Source: Sphingomonas yabuuchiae
GTDB lineage: Bacteria; Pseudomonadota; Alphaproteobacteria; Sphingomonadales; Sphingomonadaceae
Reading direction: 5' to 3'
Assembly: GCF_001477495.1 (NCBI RefSeq)
Contig: NZ_LDTF01000048.1
Span: forward strand, 18,448-82,447
DNA length: 64,000 nucleotides
The stretch's first letter is position 1. Every line of letters starts with the position of its first letter. Made by a program: the position numbers and the translations under genes. Of this stretch, positions 53,797 through 62,861 are shown in pieces. Below the pieces are notes generated by a model, which saw only the letters and a program-made list of their open reading frames with translations, ran no database searches and had not been told where the DNA came from.

Positions 53797-54789
53797 ATGA
53801 GCGATTTCGAAACCTCGCGGCGCGGCGTCCTGGGTGGAGCGGCGCTGGGGCTGGCGGCCACGGCGGCTCCGGCTGCGGCGGTGGCGCAAGCGGATGCCGA
53901 TGGCGCACCCAGCCTGCGTGATCCACGCTCGGCCTATACCCGCACGCCCTTCCCCGAGCAGCGCCAGCCCTGGCCCGCACTCGCGAGCAAAATGACACCC
54001 CGCCCCGATCATGGCGAAACAAGCTATCGCGGGTCGGGCAAGCTGACGGGCCGCAAGGCGTTGCTGACCGGCGGGGACAGCGGCATCGGTCGCGCCGCCG
54101 CCATCGCCTTCGCCCGCGAGGGGGCCGATGTCGCGATCAACTATCACCCCAGCGAGGAGCCGGACGCGCGCGAGGTCGCTGACATGATCCGTCAGGCGGG
54201 GCGCAAGGCCGTGCTGCTGCCCGCCGATATCCGCACGCAAAAGGCCTGCGAGGACGTGGTGCGCAAGGCGATCGCACAGCTCGGCGGCCTCGACCTGCTG
54301 GTCAACAATGCCGCCTATCAGCAGTCCAAGGCGGACATCATGGAGATCAGCGACGAGCAGTTCGTCCGCACCTATGAAACGAACGTCTATCACGTATTCC
54401 GCTTTTCCAAGGCGGCGATCCCGTCGATGCCGCCCGGCTCGGTCATCATCAACACCATCTCGCAGAACAGCTATGATCCGGGCGAGGACCTGATCGACTA
54501 TGCTTCGACCAAGGCGGCGATTCAGAACCTGACCCGCGGCATGGCCAAGCAGCTGGCGAAAAAGGGTATCAGGGTCAACGCCGTGTCGCCCGGTCCGATC
54601 TGGACCCCGCTGCAGGTCGCGGGCGGGCAATTGCCGGGCAAGATGCACGAATTCGGCCAGGACACGTCGCTCGGCCGCGCGGGGCAACCGGCCGAGTTGG
54701 CCTCGCTCTATGTCGCGCTGGCGAGCGGCGAGGCGACCTTCTCCACCGGCACGGCCGTCGGTGCGCATGGCGGCAAGGGCTTTCCGTAA
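53797..54789 (+). CDS. Tat-exported SDR oxidoreductase
   Basis: 330 aa. The N-terminus [26 protein letters not shown] is a twin-arginine signal with Ala-x-Ala cleavage; the next about 40 residues are a linker (PFPEQRQPWP). The SDR core has TGGDSGIGR, NNAAYQ and the YASTK catalytic motif and ends AVGAHGGKGFP, as in YghA/YhdG-type stress dehydrogenases. A periplasmic SDR is uncommon and implies a folded cofactor-loaded enzyme is exported. ATG 53797 follows GAAGGAC. Confidence 0.9.
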   Translation: MSDFETSRRGVLGGAALGLAATAAPAAAVAQADADGAPSLRDPRSAYTRTPFPEQRQPWPALASKMTPRPDHGETSYRGSGKLTGRKALLTGGDSGIGRAAAIAFAREGADVAINYHPSEEPDAREVADMIRQAGRKAVLLPADIRTQKACEDVVRKAIAQLGGLDLLVNNAAYQQSKADIMEISDEQFVRTYETNVYHVFRFSKAAIPSMPPGSVIINTISQNSYDPGEDLIDYASTKAAIQNLTRGMAKQLAKKGIRVNAVSPGPIWTPLQVAGGQLPGKMHEFGQDTSLGRAGQPAELASLYVALASGEATFSTGTAVGAHGGKGFP

Positions 54790-54796
54790 ACATCGA

Positions 54797-54821
54797 TCAT
54801 GACATGAAGTTCATGTTATGA
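54797..54821. repeat. Inverted repeat between the SDR and M13 peptidase genes
   Basis: Two 12-bp arms (54797-54808 and 54810-54821) around one base, 11 of 12 pairs matching. It begins 8 bp after the SDR stop, 64 bp before the M13 peptidase start. No T-run follows, so an operator is as likely as a terminator. Confidence 0.4.
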
Positions 54822-54884
54822 TCCTTGACTTGGACGCTGCGAAGGGTGCTCCATCGGGCATAATCTCCCGATTGCAGGATCATC

Positions 54885-56930
54885 ATGAAGCGCTTTGCTT
54901 TTGCCGTCGCCCTCCTCGCCTCTTCCGCCGCTATCGCCCAGACGGGGCTGTTGCCCGGTGTCGACAAGGCACTGATCGACCCCAGCGTCAAACCCGGCGA
55001 CAATTTCAACGACTATGCCAATGGGACGTGGATCAAGACCGCACAGATTCCGGCGGACCGCTCCTCGATCGGGGTCGGGCTGGACGTCTCGCTGCGGGCC
55101 GAGGGGCGCACTGCCGCGATCATCAAGGGCGCGGCCTCGGCCAAGGGCGCACCCGGCAGCGACGAACAACGCATCGCCGACTACTATGCCGCCTATACCG
55201 ATACCGCCGGGATCGAGGCGCGCGGGCTGAAGCCGATCCAGGGCGATCTGGCCGCCATCGCCGCGATCAAGGACAAACGCGATCTGTCGCGTGCGATCGG
55301 CGCGGCGATGCGGTCGGACACCGACCCGTTCAACAACAACAATTACGCCAGCACGAACGACCTGTTCGGCCTGTTCGTCAGCCAGGACCTCAACCAGCCG
55401 ACCCGCAACGTCCCCTATCTGATGCAGGGCGGGCTGGGTCTGCCTGACCGCGATTATTACCTGTCGGACAAGCCGGAGATGGCGGAAATCCGCACCGCAT
55501 ACCGTGCCTATCTGACCCAGTTGATGCAGCTAGCCGGGCTGTCCGATCCGCAGGCGCGCGCCGACCGGGTGTTCGCGCTGGAGATGAAGATCGCCGCCGC
55601 GCAGACCGACATCATCGCCAGCCAGGACGCGCATAAGGGCGACAATCCCTGGACCCGCGCCGATTTCGACAGCAAGGCGCCGGGCATCGACTGGAACGTC
55701 TTCTGGATCGCATCGGGCGTGCCCGCCGGTCAGCGCGACTTCATCGCATGGCAGCCGGACGCCATCACCAAGCTGTCGGCCTTGGTCGCCAGCGAGCCGT
55801 TGCAAAGCTGGCAGGACTGGCTGGCCTTCCACACCATCAATCAGGTCACGGGTTCGCTGCCCAGGGCGATCGACGATGCCTCGTTCGGCTTTTACGGTCG
55901 CACGCTGAACGGCACGCCTGCGCAGCAGCCGCGTGAGAAGCGGGGCATCTCGGCGGTCAACGGTGCGCTGGGCGAAGCGGTCGGCAAAATCTATGCCGCG
56001 CGCTATTTCCCGGCCTCATCCAAGACCGAAATCCAGAAGATGGTGAAGAACATCGTCGCCGCCTTCGACCGCCGCATCGCCGCGCTCGACTGGATGGCGC
56101 CTGCGACCAAGAAGGAGGCTCGCGCCAAGCTGGCGGTGCTGAAGGTCGGCGTCGGCTATCCCGATCATTGGTGGAATTACCCCAAGTTCGACGTTCGCGC
56201 GGACGATCCGGTCGGCAATGCCCAGCGCGCCAAGCTGTCCCTCTATCGTTATCATCTGGCGAAACTGGGCAAGCCGGTCGATCGCGGCGAATGGTGGATG
56301 ACGCCGCAAACGGTGAACGCGGTCAACCTGCCGCTCCAGAACGCGCTGAACTTCCCCGCCGCGATCCTGGAAAGCCCCTATTTCGACCCCAAGTTCGACG
56401 CAGCGGCCAATTATGGCGCGATCGGATCGGTGATCGGGCATGAGATCAGCCACAGCTTCGACAATCTCGGGTCCGATTTCGATTCCACCGGTCGCCTGCA
56501 CAATTGGTGGACCCCCGCCGACCTGAAGCGGTTCGAGGGCGCGGGGCAGGCCCTGGTCGCGCAGTACAGCGCCTATGAGGCCCTGCCCGGCCTTCATCTG
56601 AACGGCGAGCAGGAGCTGGGCGAGAACATCGCCGACGTCGCCGGGCTGACCGCGTCCTACGAAGCATACAAGGCCTCGCTGGGCGGCAAGCCCGCGCCGG
56701 TGATCGACGGGCTGACCGGCGACGAGCGCTTCTTCCTGGCCTTTGCGCAGAGCTGGCGGACCAAGATGCGCGAAAAGGCGCTGCGGGCGCGGATCGCAAC
56801 CGATGTCCACGCGCCCGCTCCATGGCGGGTGCTGACCGTGCGCAACCTCGATGCATGGTACGGCCCGTTCAAGGTGCAGCCCGGCCAGAAGCTGTACCTG
56901 ACGCCCGAACAGCGCGTGCACGTCTGGTAA
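54885..56930 (+). CDS. M13 family (neprilysin-like) metallopeptidase
   Basis: 681 aa. Signal peptide MKRFAFAVALLASSAAIAQ; zinc-binding HEISH at about 519-523 and the third ligand Glu in ENIADVAGL (about 577), so the active site is complete. NAYY/NxxNE-like substrate region in PLQNALNFPAAIL. M13 enzymes clip small peptides; here it is periplasmic or secreted. Preceded by the inverted repeat and by an atypical ribosome binding site. Confidence 0.93.
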   Translation: MKRFAFAVALLASSAAIAQTGLLPGVDKALIDPSVKPGDNFNDYANGTWIKTAQIPADRSSIGVGLDVSLRAEGRTAAIIKGAASAKGAPGSDEQRIADYYAAYTDTAGIEARGLKPIQGDLAAIAAIKDKRDLSRAIGAAMRSDTDPFNNNNYASTNDLFGLFVSQDLNQPTRNVPYLMQGGLGLPDRDYYLSDKPEMAEIRTAYRAYLTQLMQLAGLSDPQARADRVFALEMKIAAAQTDIIASQDAHKGDNPWTRADFDSKAPGIDWNVFWIASGVPAGQRDFIAWQPDAITKLSALVASEPLQSWQDWLAFHTINQVTGSLPRAIDDASFGFYGRTLNGTPAQQPREKRGISAVNGALGEAVGKIYAARYFPASSKTEIQKMVKNIVAAFDRRIAALDWMAPATKKEARAKLAVLKVGVGYPDHWWNYPKFDVRADDPVGNAQRAKLSLYRYHLAKLGKPVDRGEWWMTPQTVNAVNLPLQNALNFPAAILESPYFDPKFDAAANYGAIGSVIGHEISHSFDNLGSDFDSTGRLHNWWTPADLKRFEGAGQALVAQYSAYEALPGLHLNGEQELGENIADVAGLTASYEAYKASLGGKPAPVIDGLTGDERFFLAFAQSWRTKMREKALRARIATDVHAPAPWRVLTVRNLDAWYGPFKVQPGQKLYLTPEQRVHVW

Positions 56931-56937
56931 AATCCCA

Positions 56938-57056
56938 TTCCTCCCCTGCAAGGGGAGGTGGCAGGCCAAAGGCCTGACGGAGGGGTGTCCCGCTATCGAG
57001 AGGAGTGACACCCCTCCACCAGCTTCGCTGGTCCCCCTCCCCTTGCAGGGGAGGAA
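56938..57056. repeat. Large composite palindromic repeat
   Basis: Perfect 21-bp inverted arms (56938-56958 and 57036-57056), each itself palindromic around TGCA, enclose a second pair (56979-56989 with 57007-57017, 11 bp perfect). The whole 119-bp unit can fold into a long hairpin. It lies behind the M13 peptidase gene and 145 bp before the next TonB receptor. Elements with this GGGAGG...CCTCCC pattern are scattered in sphingomonad genomes; this copy could also act as a terminator. Confidence 0.7.
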
Positions 57057-57200
57057 GCAGCGAACGCCTTCCATCATCCGTCATCGCCAAGCCAACCTTA
57101 TCGCCCCCCAAGGAAGCCTTGCCCCCCAATTCCCAGCATCGCTGTAGAGATAGAAGCAGTACCGCTCATCTCGTTGATAAGAATAAGGGGGAATGACCCG

Positions 57201-59633
57201 ATGCGCACCGCGCAATCCTTGCTGCTTGGCGGCACCATGTTGCTGGGCCCGCTGCTGGCGGCACCCGCTCTGGCGCAGAGCACGACCGAGCCGACCGCCC
57301 AGACCGAGGCCGAATCCGCCGCCTCGGCGCAGAACGACATCGTCGTCACCGGCACCCGCGCGCAAGGGCGCAGTCGCCTCGACTCCGTGTCGCCCGTCGA
57401 CGTGCTAAGCGGCAACGCGCTGCGCGCGCAGGGGACGACCGAACTGGCCCAGGCGCTGTCGAGCGTCGCGCCGTCGATCGACTTCCCGCGTCAGGCGGCG
57501 GTCGACGGCACCGATGCGATCCGCCCCGCCACGCTGCGCGGCCTGTCGCCCGACCAGACGCTGGTGCTGATCAACGGCACGCGGGCACACACCTCGGCGC
57601 TGCTCAACATCAACGGGTCGATCGGACGCGGTGCGGCGGCGGTCGACCTGAACACCATCCCGACCGTCGCGCTTGACCGGGTGGAAGTGCTGCGCGACGG
57701 CGCGTCGGCACAATATGGTTCCGACGCGATTGCGGGCGTGGTCAATCTCCGGCTGCGTGAGGCCCGGTCGGGCGGCGGCGCGAACGTGACCTTCGGCACC
57801 TTCGCCACCCAATATGACGCCGCGCGCACCTCGCGCTCGGTGCGGGACGGCGAGTCCGTCACGATCAGCGGCTGGAAGGGCTTCGGCCTGGGCAGCGACG
57901 GCTTCCTGACGCTGTCGGGCGAATATGTCGCGCGCCAGCCGACCAACCGCGCCGATATCGACCCGCGCGGCCCCGCCCCGCAGCGCATCCGTGCCCGGTT
58001 CGGCGATCCACAGATCGAGCAGGGCACCGTCTACCTGAACGCCGCGCTGCCGCTCGCCGACAGCGGCTGGACCGCCTACGCCAATGGCGGGTTCCAGCAG
58101 CGCAGCAGCGAAAGCGCGGCCTTCCCCCGCGTCGCGGGCGCGAACAACGTGAATGCCGAGGCGGTTCGCGGCCTGTACCCCGACGGCTTCCTGCCGCTGA
58201 TCGGCACGACCTCGCGCGACTATAACGCGACCGGCGGCGTGCGCGGGACGATCGGCGACTGGAACGCCGACCTGACCGTCAGCTATGGCCGCAACACGAT
58301 CGACTTCGCCACGCTGAACTCGGCCAATTCGACCTATGGCAACGCCACGCTACGCGACTTCGACGATGGTCGCCTGACCTATGACCAACTCGTCACCGGG
58401 CTGGACCTGTCGCGCGAATATTCGCTGGGCGCGGCAGTCTTCAACGTCGCGGCCGGTGCGGAATATCGCCGCGAGGGCTTCAAGATCGACGCGGGCCAGC
58501 CCGAGAGCTACAATCGTGCGCCCGGCGCGGCCGCCAACCTGGCCTCGGGCGCGCAGGGTTTTGTCGGCTTCCGGCCGGAAAACCAGGTCGATGCGCATCG
58601 CAGCAACGGCAGCCTCTATCTGGATGTCGAGGCCAAGCTGTGGGATCGCCTGACCCTGGGCGCGGCGGTGCGTGGCGAGAGCTATTCGGACTTCGGTGAG
58701 ACGGCGACCGCGAAATTCTCGGCCCGCTATGACGTGGCTCCGTGGCTGGCCTTCCGTGGTACGCTGTCGACCGGCTTCCGCGCGCCGTCGCTGCAACAGC
58801 AATATTATACCTCGACCCAGACGCTGGTGACGAACGGCACCATCCTGGAAACCGGCCTCTATCCGGTCGACAGCAATCTGGCCCGGACGCTGGGGGCGCT
58901 GCCGCTGGAGCCAGAGAAGTCGCGCAACTATTCGTTGGGCACGGTCGTGCGCTTCGGCGGGTTCAGCCTGACCGTCGACGGCTATCGCATCCGTATCCGC
59001 AACCAGATCGTGCTGTCGGAAAACATCCAGTCTTCCGCCAGTGCTCAGGTTGCAAGCCTGCTGTCGCCATTTGGCGTGCAAGCGGCGCGCTTCTTCATCA
59101 ACGGCGTCCAGACCACGACCAAGGGCCTGGATATCGTCGCGGCCTATAACTGGCGTACCGAGACGCTCGGCGATTTCAACCTGAGCGCGGCGGCGAACAT
59201 CAATGACCTGTCGGTCGACCGCGTGCCGACCTCGACGGCATCGCTGAACCCCGCGCCCAGCCTGTTCGGCCGCAACCGCATCCTGACCATCGAGCAGGGA
59301 ACGCCGCGCACCAAGATTGTCGGCTCGGTCGACTGGACCCGTCAGGCGGTCGGCGCGACGCTGCGCGCGGTCCATTATGGCGATGTGCTGCAACCCGGAT
59401 CGGTCGTCGCCAACGACCTCTATACGGGTGCGCGCACCATCGTCGATCTGGAGGGGCGGTATCGTTTCAACGACAATGTGTCGCTGGCGCTGGGCGCGTC
59501 GAACCTGTTCGACGTCTATCCCCGCACGACACCCGCCGCGCTCAACAACAATGGCGTGACGGCGTTCCCCTATTACTCGCCCTTCGGCTTCAACGGGCGG
59601 CAGCTTTACGGCCGGTTGAACCTGACCTGGTGA
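57201..59633 (+). CDS. TonB-dependent receptor
   Basis: 810 aa. Signal peptide (about 1-25, ALAQ), TonB box region (NDIVVTGTRAQG), plug (VAPSIDFPRQAAVDGTDAIRPATLRGLSPDQTLVLINGTR ... EVLRDGASAQYGSDAIAGVVNL) and a 22-strand barrel ending in LNLTW. The plug sequence is close to that of the CirA-like receptors that sphingomonads use for sugars and other carbon compounds. Start ATG 57201 (GGGGGAA upstream). The gene is followed by a bidirectional terminator and the convergent phosphatase gene; a phytase-type partner may point to uptake of phosphorylated compounds. Confidence 0.92.
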   Translation: MRTAQSLLLGGTMLLGPLLAAPALAQSTTEPTAQTEAESAASAQNDIVVTGTRAQGRSRLDSVSPVDVLSGNALRAQGTTELAQALSSVAPSIDFPRQAAVDGTDAIRPATLRGLSPDQTLVLINGTRAHTSALLNINGSIGRGAAAVDLNTIPTVALDRVEVLRDGASAQYGSDAIAGVVNLRLREARSGGGANVTFGTFATQYDAARTSRSVRDGESVTISGWKGFGLGSDGFLTLSGEYVARQPTNRADIDPRGPAPQRIRARFGDPQIEQGTVYLNAALPLADSGWTAYANGGFQQRSSESAAFPRVAGANNVNAEAVRGLYPDGFLPLIGTTSRDYNATGGVRGTIGDWNADLTVSYGRNTIDFATLNSANSTYGNATLRDFDDGRLTYDQLVTGLDLSREYSLGAAVFNVAAGAEYRREGFKIDAGQPESYNRAPGAAANLASGAQGFVGFRPENQVDAHRSNGSLYLDVEAKLWDRLTLGAAVRGESYSDFGETATAKFSARYDVAPWLAFRGTLSTGFRAPSLQQQYYTSTQTLVTNGTILETGLYPVDSNLARTLGALPLEPEKSRNYSLGTVVRFGGFSLTVDGYRIRIRNQIVLSENIQSSASAQVASLLSPFGVQAARFFINGVQTTTKGLDIVAAYNWRTETLGDFNLSAAANINDLSVDRVPTSTASLNPAPSLFGRNRILTIEQGTPRTKIVGSVDWTRQAVGATLRAVHYGDVLQPGSVVANDLYTGARTIVDLEGRYRFNDNVSLALGASNLFDVYPRTTPAALNNNGVTAFPYYSPFGFNGRQLYGRLNLTW

Positions 59634-59644
59634 ATCTCTGTTAT

Positions 59645-59672
59645 TTCCTCCCCAAGCTCGCTTGGGGAGGAA
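59645..59672. terminator. Bidirectional terminator between the TonB receptor and phosphatase genes
   Basis: A 13-bp perfect stem (59645-59657 with 59660-59672; tight loop) between two convergent stops (59633 and 59677). The stem CCTCCCCAAGC / GCTTGGGGAGG is G/C-rich and has flanking TT/AA. Confidence 0.75.
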
Positions 59673-59676
59673 TGGT

Positions 59677-60900
59677 TTAGCGGGTCAACTGCGCCTTGAA
59701 CGCCTGCATCGTGCACAGCCCCACAACGCCGCGCGCCGTGCAGCCCGCGATCGGCAGCACCGCCACATAGGGCACTTCAACCGCCGGATCGGCCAGATTG
59801 CGAATCTGCTCGACGGTCTGCGAGCGATACAGGGCGCGCACATAGGCCTGCCCCCGCCCATCGACCAGCCGCTCCAGCACGATCGCCCCGCCCGGCGCGG
59901 GATCGTCCGTCGCCAGCCCCGGCACCTTCCAGTGCAGGTCGAGCAACCCGCCCAGGCTCGCGATATTGGTGTCGTGGCCCGAGATCATCGTGACGACCGG
60001 CCCCTTGTCCGCCGTCAGCCCTTGGACGATCAGCGGAGCGATCCCCGCCATATTCGCCCTGGCGACATAGCGCGGGCGGGCGAGCAGCCGGAATTCCTCG
60101 GCATGGAAGACTCCCAGCCGCTCGATATCGGCGGGTGTCGCGCGACCCCAACCGACCTCGGCCAAGGGCTTGCCCTCGGCATATTCGAGCAGCAGGATCT
60201 GCGCCGCCGTCGAGGCCCGGTCGATCGCGCCGTTCAGCTTGGGGCGCTTGTCGGGCTTGGCGGCGGCAAGACCGGTGGGCTTCTGCCGCACGCCGCAGGT
60301 CGGCGAGGCAGGCGCGCAGAGGATCGCGTCCAGCCGCGCAAGCTCAGGCGCCAGCCGCTTGTCCAGCGCCGCCAACCCGGCCTCGCCCCCTGCCCCGGCC
60401 AGCACCGCCTCGCGCGCCATTGCCGCATCGAACGCCACCGCCCGCTCGTCGATGGGCGAGAAGATCGGGTCGGCGACGTCCTGCGGCGTGTGATCGATCG
60501 CGACGTTGCAACCGGGCGCCAGCGCTTCGGCATAGGCCTCGGCCGTGCGGATCGTGCGTTCGTCGCTGTCGGCGACGATGCGGATGTCGGCGCAACCCGA
60601 TCGCGGCAACAGGCCCGCCGCCGTCCAGGCGCTCCGGTCATAACCACCCAGCCGCTCCACGCCCTTGCGCCCGTGCGGGGTCAGATAGCCGGGTGCGACC
60701 GGCCAGCTTGGCCAGGCCTGGTTCGCAGTGCCTTCGGGCATCGGCGGCGACTTGGTCGGCGGGCGGACACCATGCCGCATCAGCAGCACGACCCGGTCGA
60801 GCTTCAGCCCCTGCGGCACGGCAGGCTCCTTTGCGCAAGCCATCCCCGCCAGCAACAGTCCAAAGGCCGAAACCCCCACAAGTCGCGCAAAATTCTTCAT
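59677..60900 (-). CDS. Histidine acid phosphatase (phytase/AppA-like)
   Basis: 407 aa. The RHGVRPPT motif (Arg42, His43) and the C-terminal HD pair (SGHDTNIA) give the complete active site of the clade 2 histidine acid phosphatases. A signal peptide (MKNFARLVGVSAFGLLLAGMACA) implies a periplasmic or outer-membrane location; the lipobox-like LAGMAC could mean a lipoprotein. Four further Cys residues suggest disulfides. Divergent from the DUF885 gene. Confidence 0.93.
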   Translation of the reverse strand: MKNFARLVGVSAFGLLLAGMACAKEPAVPQGLKLDRVVLLMRHGVRPPTKSPPMPEGTANQAWPSWPVAPGYLTPHGRKGVERLGGYDRSAWTAAGLLPRSGCADIRIVADSDERTIRTAEAYAEALAPGCNVAIDHTPQDVADPIFSPIDERAVAFDAAMAREAVLAGAGGEAGLAALDKRLAPELARLDAILCAPASPTCGVRQKPTGLAAAKPDKRPKLNGAIDRASTAAQILLLEYAEGKPLAEVGWGRATPADIERLGVFHAEEFRLLARPRYVARANMAGIAPLIVQGLTADKGPVVTMISGHDTNIASLGGLLDLHWKVPGLATDDPAPGGAIVLERLVDGRGQAYVRALYRSQTVEQIRNLADPAVEVPYVAVLPIAGCTARGVVGLCTMQAFKAQLTR

Positions 60901-61045
60901 AAATCGCCCGCCCCTCTTATCGTCACGGCAGGCGGTAGGGCGGCGGCAAGACAGGAAAGCGACATGGGCATGAACATTATGTTACAACTGCAAGGCGGCC
61001 GCATCCGCGTTTGACCTGTGCCGCTGTGCCGGTCATCCTGCCATC

Positions 61046-62854
61046 ATGACCAGCTTTTTCTCCCGTCGTGAAACCCTGGCGGGTATGACCGCTCTCTCCG
61101 CCGCCGCCTCCGTCCGGGCGGCCAGCCCGGCCAGCGATGTCGGAGCCCTGCTCGATCGGCTGGCGTGGCAGCTGCTCGAACTCGTGCCCGAGCGTGCGAC
61201 CACTCTGGGCGTGGATACCGGCGCCCATGCCGATCTGCGGCGCAGGCTGGAGGATCGCTCGCCCGCCGGTATTACAGCGCGGCAGCGTTTCCTGACCGAT
61301 AGCCTGAAACAAGTGGCGCGGGTGCCGCGCACCGGGCTCGATCCCGCGACGCTGACCAGCCTTGCGGTGGTCGAAAGCGCCTTCCGGACCGCGCTGGACG
61401 GCATGGCGCTGCCTTACGGCGTCGCGACGATCGGCGACTGGCGGAACACACCCTATGCCGTCATCCAGAATGTCGGCGCCTGGCTGGACGTGCCGCAGAT
61501 GCTGGACGGCGACCAGCCAGTTCGCGACAAGGCCGATGCGGAGGCCTATCTCGCGCGCCTCGCCGCCATGCCCGCGCAACTGGAGGGGGAAACGGTGCGT
61601 ATCCGGCAGGCACGCGAACAGGGGCTGGTGCCGCCGTCCTTCCTGCTCGACAAGACGATCAAGGGCATGACCGGCACCATCGCCGAGGCGGCGAAGGCCG
61701 ATGGCCCGTTGATTGGGCCGCTCGCCCGCAAGACCACCGCGGTCCCCGGCGACTGGACGAAACGCGCCGCGCAGATCGTCCGCTCGACGATCGTGCCCGC
61801 GCTGGAGCGCCAGCTGGCCGAGTTGCAGGCCCAGCGCAGCGTGGCGATCGCGGCACCCGGCATGAATGTCCGCCCGCACGGACCGGAATGGTATGCCTGG
61901 GGCCTTCGCGCCGGGACCACCACCCGGCGCAGCGCGGCCGATCTGCACGCCATGGGCAAGGCCCGGCTCGCCGATCTCCAGGCGCAGATGGATACGATCC
62001 TGCGCAGCCAAGGGCTGACCCAGGGCAGCGTTGCCGAGCGCGCCATCGCCTATCAGAAGCGTCCCGGCATCGGCTTTCCCGATGGTGACGAAGGGCGGCG
62101 GCAGATCGTCGCCTATATGCAGGGTCGGATCGACGCGATCCGCCCGCGCCTGCCCGACGCATTCCGACGGCTGGCGCGCGGCAATCTGGAAATCCGGCGA
62201 ATGCCGGTGGCGCAGGAGCCCGGTGCCCCCGCAGCCTATGGCGGCCCCGGCACCATCGACGGCAGCGTCCCGGGCAAGGTCTGGGTCAATCTGGGCGATC
62301 CGTCGATCCACAACCGCGTCACCATCCCCGATCTCGTCTATCACGAAGGGATACCCGGCCATGTCTGGCAGGGCGAATATGCACAGAAGCTGCCGCTGAT
62401 CCGATCCATCCTGGCGTTCAACGCCTATTCGGAAGGCTGGGCGCTCTATTCCGAACAGCTGGCGGACGAGCTGGGCATGTACCGGGACGATCCCGCCGGG
62501 CGGCTCGGCTATCTGATGGGCCTGGCCTGGCGGGCGGTGCGGCTGATCGTCGACACCGGCATCCATGCGATCGGCTGGTCGCGCGACAAGGCGCTGGCCG
62601 AGTTCATCGCCGCCACCGGCCTGCCGCGCAGCAATGCCGAAAGCGAGGTGGATCGCTATTGCTCCTGGCCGGGCCAGGCCTGCGGCTATGAGGTCGGGAG
62701 GGCCGAGATCGTGTCGCAACGCACCCGCGCGCAAAAGGCGCTCGGCCCCCGCTACGATCTGCGCGATTTCGACCAGGCGGTGGTCGATGGCGGCAACGTG
62801 CCGCTGAACGTCCTGGCGGAGAATGTGACCCGCTATATCGACGGGACGCGCTGA
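61046..62854 (+). CDS. DUF885 family putative metallopeptidase
   Basis: 602 aa. The N-terminus SRRETLAGMTALSAAASVRAA looks like a Tat signal. The metal-binding HEGIPGH motif (His433, in the DUF885 HExxGH arrangement) with NAYSEGWALYSEQL downstream completes the predicted zinc site. The family is large in sphingomonads and poorly characterised; peptidase activity is predicted from fold similarity only. It ends 7 bp from the convergent ClC stop. Confidence 0.9.
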   Translation: MTSFFSRRETLAGMTALSAAASVRAASPASDVGALLDRLAWQLLELVPERATTLGVDTGAHADLRRRLEDRSPAGITARQRFLTDSLKQVARVPRTGLDPATLTSLAVVESAFRTALDGMALPYGVATIGDWRNTPYAVIQNVGAWLDVPQMLDGDQPVRDKADAEAYLARLAAMPAQLEGETVRIRQAREQGLVPPSFLLDKTIKGMTGTIAEAAKADGPLIGPLARKTTAVPGDWTKRAAQIVRSTIVPALERQLAELQAQRSVAIAAPGMNVRPHGPEWYAWGLRAGTTTRRSAADLHAMGKARLADLQAQMDTILRSQGLTQGSVAERAIAYQKRPGIGFPDGDEGRRQIVAYMQGRIDAIRPRLPDAFRRLARGNLEIRRMPVAQEPGAPAAYGGPGTIDGSVPGKVWVNLGDPSIHNRVTIPDLVYHEGIPGHVWQGEYAQKLPLIRSILAFNAYSEGWALYSEQLADELGMYRDDPAGRLGYLMGLAWRAVRLIVDTGIHAIGWSRDKALAEFIAATGLPRSNAESEVDRYCSWPGQACGYEVGRAEIVSQRTRAQKALGPRYDLRDFDQAVVDGGNVPLNVLAENVTRYIDGTR

Positions 62855-62861
62855 GGCCGGA

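Noticed and set aside
59662..61014. A 450-codon plus-strand frame across the phosphatase
   Set aside because: Shadow of the histidine acid phosphatase, which shows both catalytic motifs.
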